A DNA stretch of 64,000 nucleotides from positions 124,001-188,000 of the forward strand of contig NZ_CAKMTD010000004.1 in the NCBI RefSeq assembly GCF_928391935.1, in the 5' to 3' direction. The stretch is from Rothia nasimurium (GTDB lineage Bacteria; Actinomycetota; Actinomycetes; Actinomycetales; Micrococcaceae). Both the position numbers and the translations under genes were made by a program. Within the stretch, counting starts at the first letter, position 1; each line of letters begins with the position of its first letter. The notes under the pieces were generated by a model. That model made no database searches, was not told the DNA's origin, and saw nothing but the letters and a program-made list of their open reading frames with translations. This document shows, piece after piece, positions 24,133 to 30,835 of this stretch.

Positions 24133-24162
24133 AGGGCCGGTTCCTGTAGGGGAACCGGCCCT
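24133..24162. terminator. Hairpin downstream of the toxin gene
   Basis: AGGGCCGGTTCC with GGAACCGGCCCT forms a perfect 12-bp stem, 7 bp past the toxin stop. It matches the hairpin at 24727-24756 at 25 of 30 positions. Confidence 0.75.
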
Positions 24163-24168
24163 AAATCT

Positions 24169-24441
24169 TTATAAATAAATCTTAGAACGATGGCCAACTT
24201 CAAGAGCCAGTATGATGAACTCGCCCTGATTGAAGTGGAGGATGACCCGGTAATTCCCAATGCGATAGCGCCAAAGCCCCGAGTAATTACCGGTAAGGGC
24301 CTTGCACTGGGCAACAGGCTCCGGTGACTCAGAAAGTCTTTCTAAAGTAGCCAGTATTCGTTGAGCTACCGGCTTATCTAGCTTTTTGAGGTCCTTGAGG
24401 AAGTCTGGATCATAGCGAAGATTCCACTGTTCCGCGGCCAT
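24169..24441 (-). CDS. RelE/ParE-family mRNA interferase toxin
   Basis: Toxin of a type II pair, 90 aa. The RelE fold is seen in WNLRYDPDFLKDLKKLDKPVAQRILATL in pieces, and the core ends LTGNYSGLWRYRIGNYRVILHF followed by ILALEVGHRSKIY. The basic and aromatic residues R, Y, R of WRYRIGNYRV and the final His-Arg-Tyr region match catalytic positions of RelE. It is 1 bp after the antitoxin gene. Ribosome-dependent mRNA cleavage is the family's activity; this copy appears intact. Confidence 0.93.
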   Translation of the reverse strand: MAAEQWNLRYDPDFLKDLKKLDKPVAQRILATLERLSESPEPVAQCKALTGNYSGLWRYRIGNYRVILHFNQGEFIILALEVGHRSKIYL

Positions 24442-24442
24442 C

Positions 24443-24679
24443 TTAGAGACCTAGCTCAGCCCGGATTTCTGCGGTGCTGTAGGTTGCTCTTTCCCCTTTC
24501 TGGATAGCCTGGACCTTGGCGTGCAGCTGCGCGGCATGTTCAGCTTCAGCGATATGCTCTTCAATGATGCTCCGGGCACAATACGCCACAGAACGGTCAG
24601 ACTCAGTAGCAAGTTTGCTGAGACGTTCTTTTAAGGAAGAGGGAATGCGGATGGTGAGGACGCTATCTGCAACAGTCAT
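24443..24679 (-). CDS. Ribbon-helix-helix antitoxin
   Basis: Antitoxin of 78 aa starting MTVADSVLTIRIPSSLKERL. The N-terminal beta strand and two helices (VLTIRIPSSL, KERLSKLATESDRS, CARSIIEEHIAEAE) are a ribbon-helix-helix DNA-binding domain; the C-terminus (KGERATYSTAEIRAELGL) likely wraps the toxin. The frame runs on upstream, but a -10 box TACAAT lies 6 nt before this ATG and there is no ribosome site, so the mRNA is probably leaderless. It would autoregulate through the inverted repeat at its start. Confidence 0.9.
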   Translation of the reverse strand: MTVADSVLTIRIPSSLKERLSKLATESDRSVAYCARSIIEEHIAEAEHAAQLHAKVQAIQKGERATYSTAEIRAELGL

Positions 24680-24705
24680 GTATTCATTGTATGACAGTGA
24701 ATACA
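24679..24705 (-). promoter_or_regulatory. Antitoxin operator overlapping the leaderless promoter
   Basis: A perfect inverted repeat, TGTATTCA and TGAATACA, spaced by 11 bp, brackets the -10 box TACAAT (minus strand) and touches the start codon. This is the size and position expected for a ribbon-helix-helix antitoxin operator. Confidence 0.75.
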
Positions 24706-24726
24706 CGAAAGAAATAGATTTAGCTA

Positions 24727-24756
24727 AGGGCCGGTTCCCCGTGGGGAGCCGGCCCT
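24727..24756. terminator. Hairpin between antitoxin promoter and next gene
   Basis: AGGGCCGGTTCCCC with GGGGAGCCGGCCCT, with TTTTG on the plus side. It sits 8 bp past the stop of the 177-aa membrane protein gene and is a near copy of the hairpin beyond the toxin. Confidence 0.75.
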
Positions 24757-24764
24757 TTTGTTCT

Positions 24765-25298
24765 CTAATCGTTTTTCTTGCCGCTAATCCAGGACGAATC
24801 GTAGAGGCTATCGGGGTCGGGGATTTTCCGGCCTGGGGCACGGTCTGATTCTTGCGCGTAGAGGCGCTCTGCGAAGTCGGTGGGGCGCATGAGCCGCTCG
24901 TCCTCTTCGTCGTCATGGTCGGTGAACCGGGCCAGGAAGAAGATGCCGTAGAGCAGGGCCGCAAAAACAAGGAGGAAGAAGGCAACTTCAATGCAGAGCA
25001 TGACGTAGTTGCGATGCAGGTCAGCGTCGGCATCCTGCAGCAGGGCCGGGACGACCGTGAAGCTGGCCAGGGCAAGGACGCCAGCGGTAATGCTCAGCCC
25101 GTGGGGGAACCAGATCCAGGGGTTGCGTTTGGCCGGGGGCGTGGGGTGGGGACGCTGGGGCTCGGTTTCTTCCTGCCCGGTGGGGGCCTGGGGCGGGAGG
25201 AATTCGCGGTAGTAGGCGCGTTCGTCGTCGCTGAGGTCTTCGAGGCGGCGGCCGTAGCGGGAGGGGCGTTTCTGCTCGTTCTGCTCGGGGTCTGTCAC
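24765..25298 (-). CDS. Hypothetical protein with two transmembrane segments
   Basis: Unrecognised protein, 177 aa. The N-terminus is charged (RPSRYGRRLEDLSDDERAYY) and Pro-rich, followed by two hydrophobic segments, about 70-90 (LSITAGVLALASFTVVPALL) and about 100-122 (VMLCIEVAFFLLVFAALLYG), and a polar, acidic tail (DHDDEEDERLMRPTDFAERL). Both ends are predicted inside. Similar small proteins are common in Micrococcaceae without assigned role. The HAD hydrolase gene ends 27 bp upstream and may share a transcript. Confidence 0.72.
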   Translation of the reverse strand: MTDPEQNEQKRPSRYGRRLEDLSDDERAYYREFLPPQAPTGQEETEPQRPHPTPPAKRNPWIWFPHGLSITAGVLALASFTVVPALLQDADADLHRNYVMLCIEVAFFLLVFAALLYGIFFLARFTDHDDEEDERLMRPTDFAERLYAQESDRAPGRKIPDPDSLYDSSWISGKKND

Positions 25299-25325
25299 TG
25301 CTCGTCCTTGAGAAGGTGGTGGGGG

Positions 25326-26066
25326 TTAGTGGTCGCGGTCGGGTAGGTGCCCCACCCAGGCGTTAAGCTGGGCGAGGAAGACGGGGTCAGTGAAGGAACT
25401 GAACCGCCCGATACCTGCCGTCAGCAGGGGAGCGGGGGTGGCGGCGTCCGGCTCTACCTGGTAAATCAGGCAGTTGGTGCCAGCGGCGGTCGCGGCTCTC
25501 ATGCCGGTAACGGAGTCTTCTACGGTGAGGGCCTGCTCGGGGGTGAAGCCTAGACGGCGGGTTGCTTCGAGGTAGATGTCGGGGGCGGGCTTGCCTTCTT
25601 CGACGTCGTGGAAGGAGACCCAGGTATCCAGGTAGGGGGCGTAGCCGAAGTGGGTGAGTTTTTTGGTCAGTAGCTTGTCGCCGGAGTTGGACGCCACCGC
25701 CACGGGGATTTTTGCTGAGAGGAGTTTGATGGCATCGAGGGCGCCGTCGATGGCGGTGACGCCACGGTCGATGATATCGAACTCGGTGGTGGTGATGGTG
25801 GTGTAGACACTGTCGCGGAAGGCATCGGGGGAGCCGTCGAATTCGGACGCCAGCGGGGTGAGGGCCGAGAGGCGGTCGGCGAGGTCGCCAGCGGAGATGC
25901 CAACGAGGGAGGCTTCGAGTTCGGGGGTGAGGTCTACCCGGTAGTGCTTGAACATTTCGGCCTGGATCTCGCCCCAGAGGGTTTCTGAGTCGAGCAGGAC
26001 GCCGTCGCAGTCGAAGACGGCGCAGGCGGGGGCAAAGTGGGTGGGGGCTGAGTGAAGTTCAAACAT
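25326..26066 (-). CDS. HAD-superfamily hydrolase (beta-phosphoglucomutase-like)
   Basis: Phosphatase or phosphomutase of 246 aa. HAD motif I is VFDCDGVLLDSETLW, motif II VAVASNSGD, and motif III/IV KPAPDIYLEATRRLG with LTVEDSVTGMRAA. The cap domain between residues 30 and 100 is helical, as in the beta-phosphoglucomutase subgroup. The substrate is unknown, likely a sugar phosphate. ATG start at 26066. The following region on its 5' side holds the Abi-system promoter, 275 bp away. Confidence 0.9.
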   Translation of the reverse strand: MFELHSAPTHFAPACAVFDCDGVLLDSETLWGEIQAEMFKHYRVDLTPELEASLVGISAGDLADRLSALTPLASEFDGSPDAFRDSVYTTITTTEFDIIDRGVTAIDGALDAIKLLSAKIPVAVASNSGDKLLTKKLTHFGYAPYLDTWVSFHDVEEGKPAPDIYLEATRRLGFTPEQALTVEDSVTGMRAATAAGTNCLIYQVEPDAATPAPLLTAGIGRFSSFTDPVFLAQLNAWVGHLPDRDH

Positions 26067-26216
26067 GGTTCTATGCTCTCATAGGACGCGCCGGTAGGGG
26101 AGCATGGGGAGGGGGATGAGTGGCTGGTATGACCGAAAACCAGTACATATCAGTTCCTATGCTCATTTAAGGGTGGTAGAGCTACAGGGCCCCTGCAGTG
26201 TTGAGAAATGAAGGAA

Positions 26217-26235
26217 AACCTTTTCAAGAAAGGTT
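26217..26235. repeat. Short inverted repeat upstream of the Abi promoter
   Basis: AACCTTT and AAAGGTT are separated by 5 nt and overlap the start of the -35 box at 26234. It may be an operator or a weak hairpin. Confidence 0.5.
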
Positions 26236-26262
26236 GCACCTAGCGTAAAAAGTCTGTAGTAT
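26234..26262 (+). promoter_or_regulatory. Consensus sigma-70 type promoter of RNA/Abi unit
   Basis: The -35 box TTGCAC and -10 box TAGTAT are separated by exactly 17 bp, giving a start near 26269-26270. It is one of the best promoter matches in the window and lies about 70 bp before the Abi start codon. Confidence 0.8.
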
Positions 26263-26269
26263 GGGTGGC

Positions 26270-26341
26270 AAGAAGACCCGTCAAGGCTAGTTCTCTACTA
26301 AGATAATCCTAGTAGGAATCCTCAAATGGACGGGTTTATTT
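26270..26341 (+). ncRNA. Putative structured RNA leader or antitoxin RNA of the Abi protein
   Basis: From the predicted transcription start to the Abi ATG the RNA folds into two nested stems. The outer stem joins ACCCGTC (26276-26282) to GACGGGT (26329-26335), extendable by about two pairs on the outer side. The inner stem joins CTACTA (26295-26300) to TAGTAG (26310-26315) with a 9-nt loop. The outer 3' arm is followed by TTTATTT, so the structure resembles a terminator. It blocks any ribosome site. AATCCT occurs twice (26305, 26317). It may be an attenuator, or a short RNA that restrains the toxin; both are inference. Confidence 0.6.
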
Positions 26342-27256
26342 ATGTCTAGACTTCCTTTTGCGAAACAGGCTCAGAACAGCCAAGTCCTGAGAGCCAAGCT
26401 CGCCTGTCAAGGGCTAAGCGACCAAGACCAGGTCCTTCCCGCTTTTCTAACCCAGGTCGATTACTACCGTTTCAAGGGCTACGCCTGGTTCTTCTTCGAA
26501 GATAAAACTAACCATACTGCACAGGCCCGATTCATTCCTGGAACCGATGCTGCAGAGATTCTTGATTTATACGAGTTCGATGCTGAACTTCGAGGCTATA
26601 TTATGAAGCTCTCTGAAATCATTGAAGTCTGGCTACGGGCCGCAATGATTAGGCATTTTCCCTCAAATGGCGACCCCCTTGCCTACGCGACACAGCCTGG
26701 TCTGTATGTTGCAGAAAACAAGCACGAGCAAGACCTTCACGAGCTGAAGCGGCTTTTGAAGAAGAATGAGACCTTACCCTTTGTGAGGGCCTTCTATTCG
26801 AAGTATGACTCGGAGTACCCACCTTTATGGATCGCAACTGAGGTCATGAGCTTCGGTCTCCTTTCGAAATGGTATTCAAATATTAAGGATGCCTCTGTGC
26901 GCAAGAAGATCGCGCTTGAAGTGGGCTTACAGGCTCCCGCTTTTGAAAGTTTTCTGAGGGTATTCACTATTTTTCGAAACGCAGCTGCCCACCACAGTAG
27001 GGTGTGGAACCTTGCATCAGCGGTGCAGGGTGTTACCCTACGAAAGCCTCCACAGCTTCTTAGTGAGTCACTCGATGGCGCAGATACCTCTAAAATCAAC
27101 TTTGTTCTTGCAATAGCTGTTTACATTGCGCGGCAACTTGGAACAGGGGAAAAATGTATTCCAGGGCTAAGGCAGCTCCTCATCAACGCAAGTGGGGCAA
27201 TGCTCGATGAAATGGACATTCCAGACGGGTTTGAGCAGTTCGAATTGTGGGCCTAA
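26342..27256 (+). CDS. Abi_2 (AbiD/AbiF-like) abortive infection protein with HEPN motif
   Basis: Phage-defence protein of 304 aa. The N-terminal part has LRAKLACQGLSDQD and VDYYRFKGYAWFF, both typical of Abi_2 proteins. The middle has DLYEFDAELRGYIMKLSEIIEVWLRAAM in pieces, and the C-terminal part has FTIFRNAAAHHSRVWN, the conserved R-x4-H ribonuclease motif of HEPN proteins with the His doublet and the final WN. Family members are RNA-cleaving toxins triggered by infection. GC content is visibly lower than neighbours, suggesting transfer. The ATG has no clear ribosome site and sits right after the structured RNA. Confidence 0.88.
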   Translation: MSRLPFAKQAQNSQVLRAKLACQGLSDQDQVLPAFLTQVDYYRFKGYAWFFFEDKTNHTAQARFIPGTDAAEILDLYEFDAELRGYIMKLSEIIEVWLRAAMIRHFPSNGDPLAYATQPGLYVAENKHEQDLHELKRLLKKNETLPFVRAFYSKYDSEYPPLWIATEVMSFGLLSKWYSNIKDASVRKKIALEVGLQAPAFESFLRVFTIFRNAAAHHSRVWNLASAVQGVTLRKPPQLLSESLDGADTSKINFVLAIAVYIARQLGTGEKCIPGLRQLLINASGAMLDEMDIPDGFEQFELWA

Positions 27257-27289
27257 AGCAGCATGACAACGGCGGGGCATCTATCACAT

Positions 27290-27322
27290 AAACCCACGCA
27301 AACCCACAGAAAGTGGGATAAT
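27290..27322 (+). promoter_or_regulatory. Promoter with phased CCCAC repeats and -10 box of the phosphatase gene
   Basis: ACCCACG at 27292 and ACCCACA at 27302 are spaced by 10 bp, then GTGGG follows and the -10 box GATAAT (27317-27322). The -10 is 7 bp before the ATG, so the mRNA is leaderless. The same 10-bp spacing occurs before the fruR gene. Confidence 0.6.
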
Positions 27323-27329
27323 AGAGCCC

Positions 27330-28448
27330 ATGCCTAGCGTACTCATTCGACACGGACAGACCGACTGGAACCTCGTACACCGCCTGCAGGGCTCCAGCGA
27401 CATACCCCTCAACGACACCGGCCGCGCCCAGGCGCTCGCCGCCGCCCACAACGTCCTCGAATACGCCAAGGCCCAAGCGGACGCTACCCCCGGCTTCACC
27501 TGGCACGGCGTCGTCACCTCCCCCCTCTCCCGCGCCGCAGAAACCGGCCGTATCATCGCCGACGAACTGGGCCTACCCGTCCTCGGCTCCTACCCGGGCC
27601 TCGCAGAACGTTCCTTCAAAGACCTCGAAGGCATGCAGAACAACCCCGCCCTCTGGGAAACGGTAGAAAACGAAACCGCAGACATCGAACCCCTGGCGGA
27701 CTTCCTCGCCCGCGTTGAAGACGCCCTCGACCAGGTTGAAGCCGACTACCCGGGTAAGAACCTCATTATCGTGGTGCACGGTATGCTGATTTCCCGCCTG
27801 CAAACCGCCCGCACGGGCCAGAAAGTACCGGTGCCCCATAACGGTGAGGTGGTGCCCCTGGCACCTGCCCGCCGGGCGTCCTCCATCATGCTGATCCGTC
27901 ACGGCCAAACCGACTGGAACAAGGCCCGCCTCATGCAGGGCTCCAGCGATATTCCCCTCAACGACACCGGCCGCGCCCAGGCCCACGCCACCGCCGCAGC
28001 CCTCCGAGCCGCCGGGCACGAGTACGACGTCGTCGTCTCATCCCCGCTCTCCCGGGCCAAGGAGACCGCCGATATCATTGCCGCCGCCTACGGCCTCACC
28101 GTCCACACAACCTACGATGACCTCATCGAACGCGGCTATGGCGAAGCCGAGGGACTCGATATTTCAGCAGAAGCCCGCAAGGAGCCCGACGCCTACTACA
28201 GCGGGGTTGAAAGTGAACGCTCCGTCTACCTGCGCGGCATCAAGGTGCTACGTCAGATTGCCCGCGACTACCCAGGCCAGCGCGTCATCGCCGTCTCCCA
28301 CGGCTCCCTGATCCGCCGCGCCCTCTCTGCCACCCACGGCTGGGAATTTGGCACCATCGGCAACGCTGAGCCCTTCGCTATCGACCTTGCAGGCCTTCTT
28401 GCATGGACCGAAGCCGGCGAAGCCTTGCTCGTAGGCAAACCCGCATGA
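27330..28448 (+). CDS. Tandem histidine phosphatase (phosphoglycerate mutase-like)
   Basis: A 372-aa protein made of two similar histidine phosphatase domains. Domain 1 (about 1-180) has VLIRHGQTDWN and IVVHGMLISR; domain 2 (about 190-372) has IMLIRHGQTDWNKARLMQG and AVSHGSLIRR. Both keep the catalytic His of RHG, the Arg of SPLSR and a second His, so both may be active. The DNA shows 29 identical bases in the copies (27405-27433 and 27954-27982), suggesting duplication or gene conversion. The next gene overlaps by 4 bp. The substrate is unknown (sugar phosphate or alpha-ribazole phosphate-like). Confidence 0.88.
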   Translation: MPSVLIRHGQTDWNLVHRLQGSSDIPLNDTGRAQALAAAHNVLEYAKAQADATPGFTWHGVVTSPLSRAAETGRIIADELGLPVLGSYPGLAERSFKDLEGMQNNPALWETVENETADIEPLADFLARVEDALDQVEADYPGKNLIIVVHGMLISRLQTARTGQKVPVPHNGEVVPLAPARRASSIMLIRHGQTDWNKARLMQGSSDIPLNDTGRAQAHATAAALRAAGHEYDVVVSSPLSRAKETADIIAAAYGLTVHTTYDDLIERGYGEAEGLDISAEARKEPDAYYSGVESERSVYLRGIKVLRQIARDYPGQRVIAVSHGSLIRRALSATHGWEFGTIGNAEPFAIDLAGLLAWTEAGEALLVGKPA

Positions 28449-28930
28449 CCTCAGACGCCCCCGTTGCCCGGCCTACTTACCTACATCGCCCGGCTGTCCG
28501 CGCTAGCCTCTGGGGGCTAACTGGTCTCTACTGCGCCCTGGTAGCAGCCCTGGTCTTTACCCCCACCAGCGAAGACCCCAACTCCGGCCAGCTCTTCCTC
28601 ACCCTCATTGAGGACGCCCACGCCGCAGGTTGGTTGCCGACCTGGTTGGGTTACGACCAGATTGAGTGGCTGGCTAACGTCTGCATGTTTGGGCCCGGGG
28701 GTTTCCTTTTGACCCTGCTGTTCTTACCCACCCGCTGGTGGCCGGTGCCCCTGGGAGGTCTAGGGGCGACCCTCCTCATTGAAACCACCCAGCTGATGAT
28801 TCCCGGGCGTGTAACGTCTGCCCTGGATGTCCTGGCGAACAGCCTAGGCTGTGTTATCGGTTGGGTTTTCGCTTTGATTTGGGTCAAATTGACTGTAAAA
28901 CCCACAAAAACAGCACCAATGAGGGTGTAA
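28445..28930 (+). CDS. VanZ-like membrane protein
   Basis: A 161-aa membrane protein starting at the ATG of an ATGA overlap with the phosphatase stop. About four spans can be seen: LWGLTGLYCALVAALVFT, WLANVCMFGPGGFLLTLLFL, WWPVPLGGLGATLLIETTQL and ALDVLANSLGCVIGWVFALI. The spacing of P-T near the first span, N-x-x-x-F-x-P-x-G, IE-x-x-Q-x-x-x-P-G-R and D-x-x-x-N-x-x-G follows the VanZ family. Role in envelope or glycopeptide tolerance is known only for some members. Confidence 0.82.
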   Translation: MTSDAPVARPTYLHRPAVRASLWGLTGLYCALVAALVFTPTSEDPNSGQLFLTLIEDAHAAGWLPTWLGYDQIEWLANVCMFGPGGFLLTLLFLPTRWWPVPLGGLGATLLIETTQLMIPGRVTSALDVLANSLGCVIGWVFALIWVKLTVKPTKTAPMRV

Positions 28931-28975
28931 TTCTAGGGGTTTCCATTGACGTACCCACAGAAACCCACATAAAAT
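28898..28975 (+). promoter_or_regulatory. Promoter and phased CCCACA repeats of the fructose PTS operon
   Basis: The -35 box TTGACG (28946-28951) and -10 box TAAAAT (28970-28975) are 18 bp apart. ACCCACA repeats at 28953 and 28963, spaced by 10 bp, fill the spacer, and AAACCCACA occurs also at 28898. A regulator bound there would block RNA polymerase, so this is a strong candidate for FruR autorepression. Confidence 0.65.
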
Positions 28976-29031
28976 CAACTATAGATAGGGTCGCCCGGCC
29001 CGCTTCCTCTTTTAACCAAGGTGATATACAC

Positions 29032-29823
29032 ATGTTCGCTGAAGAACGCCGTGCCGAAATAGCGAAGCTCGTCGCGTCTGCACGCCGAGTCAACGGCGCA
29101 GACCTCGCCCGACGCTACGAGGTCACGATGGAAACCGTCCGTCGCGACCTCGCAGCGCTTGAAGCCGACGGCAAACTGCGTCGCGTCCACGGCGGCGCAG
29201 TCACTGTGGAGCAGTCCACCTCCGTGGAATCCTCCATCGCCCTGCGCCAGAATCTCAATACCCCCGAAAAGCAGCGGATCGCCCAGCGAGCTTACGAGCT
29301 GCTGCGCGATTCGGACGCGGGGGCCGTCGTCCTGGACGCCGGTACCACTACCGAAATCCTCGCCGACCGTATCGCAGCTGCCGACTTCTCCCTCAAGTCC
29401 GGGGCCGACCGTCTCATCATCACCCACGCCCTTCACATTGCTGTGAAACTTGCTGAAGCAGACGGAATCATCCTGGACATGGTGGGAGGTCAGCTCCGCA
29501 AAATGACCTGGGCTGCCGTTGGCACCCGGGCCGCAGCCCACTTTGAGACGATCCGCCCCGACATCGCATTTATTGGTGTCAACGGGCTGGACGCTACCTT
29601 TGGGCTTTCCACCCCCGGCCTGAACGAAGCAATCGTCAAAACTGCCATCGTGAAGTCAGCCCGCCGCGTCGTGCTGCTCTGTGACTCTGCCAAGTTTGAC
29701 CAGGAATCCCTGGTCCGGTTCGCAGGTCTTGAGGACATCGACACCCTTATCACTGACAAGGCGCCCGAAGGCGACCTGGCCACCGCCCTTGAAGAATCCA
29801 ATGTAGAGGTGCTTATCGCATGA
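29032..29823 (+). CDS. fruR: DeoR-family regulator of fructose utilisation
   Basis: Repressor of 263 aa. The ATG (MFAEERRAEI) has AAGGTGA 7 nt upstream; the frame extends further up into the VanZ gene but not with its own start. The DeoR helix-turn-helix is ADLARRYEVTMETVRRDLAALEADGKLRRVHGGA in pieces, and the sugar-phosphate-binding C-terminal domain has VVLDAGTTTEI and VIGVNGLD-like FIGVNGLDATFGLSTP. It overlaps fruK by 4 bp (ATGA), as in other actinobacteria. Fructose-1-phosphate is the expected inducer. Confidence 0.9.
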   Translation: MFAEERRAEIAKLVASARRVNGADLARRYEVTMETVRRDLAALEADGKLRRVHGGAVTVEQSTSVESSIALRQNLNTPEKQRIAQRAYELLRDSDAGAVVLDAGTTTEILADRIAAADFSLKSGADRLIITHALHIAVKLAEADGIILDMVGGQLRKMTWAAVGTRAAAHFETIRPDIAFIGVNGLDATFGLSTPGLNEAIVKTAIVKSARRVVLLCDSAKFDQESLVRFAGLEDIDTLITDKAPEGDLATALEESNVEVLIA

Positions 29824-30782
29824 TCGTTACCCTAACCGCCAACCCCAGCATGGACCGCACCGTGGAACTGAACCACGAAATCAAGCGCGGGGCCGTCCAA
29901 CGCGCCGTTGCCGCCGCCTCAGACCCCGGTGGGAAGGGCGTCAACATCGCTCGTGCCCTCACCGTCTCTGGCTTCGACACCGTAGCCGTCCTTCCCGGTG
30001 ACAACGAAGACCCCGTCCTGGCCAGCCTCAAAGAAGCTGAAGTGCCCTACGTCAATATGCCCATCGGCTCTCCCATCCGTTCCAACATCACCATCGTTGA
30101 ACCGGACGGCACCACCACCAAGGTCAACGCCCCCGGTGAGCCCCTCAACGACGTCGCCCAGCAGCAGCTGACCCGCCTGATGATTAAGGAAACCATCGAC
30201 GCCTCCTGGCTGGTCCTGGCTGGTTCCCTTCCCGCAGGCGTCCCCACCGACTACTACGCCGTCGTTGGCCGCTCCATCCGCGAATCTCTGGGTGACAAGG
30301 CCCCCCGAATCGCCGTCGACACCTCCGGCGCCGCCCTGCGCGACGCCCTCGTTGGCCTGGACGGTATGCCCAACCTCATCAAGCCCAACTCCGAAGAGCT
30401 CGCTGAACTGGTCGGCAAAATCGAGATGGCCGACGAACTCGAAGCCAGCCCCGAGCTGACCGCCCGCACCGCCCAGGAACTTGTAGACCGCGGCGTCGAA
30501 ATGGTCCTCGCCACCCTCGGCGGCGGCGGAGCCGTCCTCGTCACCGCGGACGGCGCCTGGCACGCCATCCACGAACCGGTCAAGGTCCGCTCTACCGTGG
30601 GCGCAGGCGACTGCTCCCTGGCAGGCTTCCTGATTGCCCATGAACAGGGCAAGGCCCTCCCCGAGTGCCTGGTGCAGGCCGTCGCGCACGGATCTGCAGC
30701 AGCCTCCCTGCCCGGCACCCAGGTACCCACCCTGGAAGCCACCACCCCCGAGGCCGTTACCCTCCGGCAGCTAAGCCTCTAA
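29820..30782 (+). CDS. fruK: 1-phosphofructokinase
   Basis: PfkB-family kinase, 320 aa, making fructose-1,6-bisphosphate from fructose-1-phosphate. Motifs are the start LTANPSMDRTVEL, GGKGVNIARAL at 40-50, the substrate-proximal motif WLVLAGSLPAGVP, and the C-terminal anion-hole VRSTVGAGDCSLAGFL with catalytic Asp. It is translationally coupled to fruR and followed after 53 bp by fruA, preceded by GAGGAGGAGC. Context makes specificity firm. Confidence 0.96.
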   Translation: MIVTLTANPSMDRTVELNHEIKRGAVQRAVAAASDPGGKGVNIARALTVSGFDTVAVLPGDNEDPVLASLKEAEVPYVNMPIGSPIRSNITIVEPDGTTTKVNAPGEPLNDVAQQQLTRLMIKETIDASWLVLAGSLPAGVPTDYYAVVGRSIRESLGDKAPRIAVDTSGAALRDALVGLDGMPNLIKPNSEELAELVGKIEMADELEASPELTARTAQELVDRGVEMVLATLGGGGAVLVTADGAWHAIHEPVKVRSTVGAGDCSLAGFLIAHEQGKALPECLVQAVAHGSAAASLPGTQVPTLEATTPEAVTLRQLSL

Positions 30783-30835
30783 AAGATTTACCCTGAACCA
30801 CACCCTCCACCACAACACAATCCGAGGAGGAGCAC

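Noticed and set aside
24443-25075. 210-codon version of the antitoxin gene
   Set aside because: The extra N-terminal part overlaps the neighbouring gene antisense, crosses the hairpin and the promoter, and looks non-coding.
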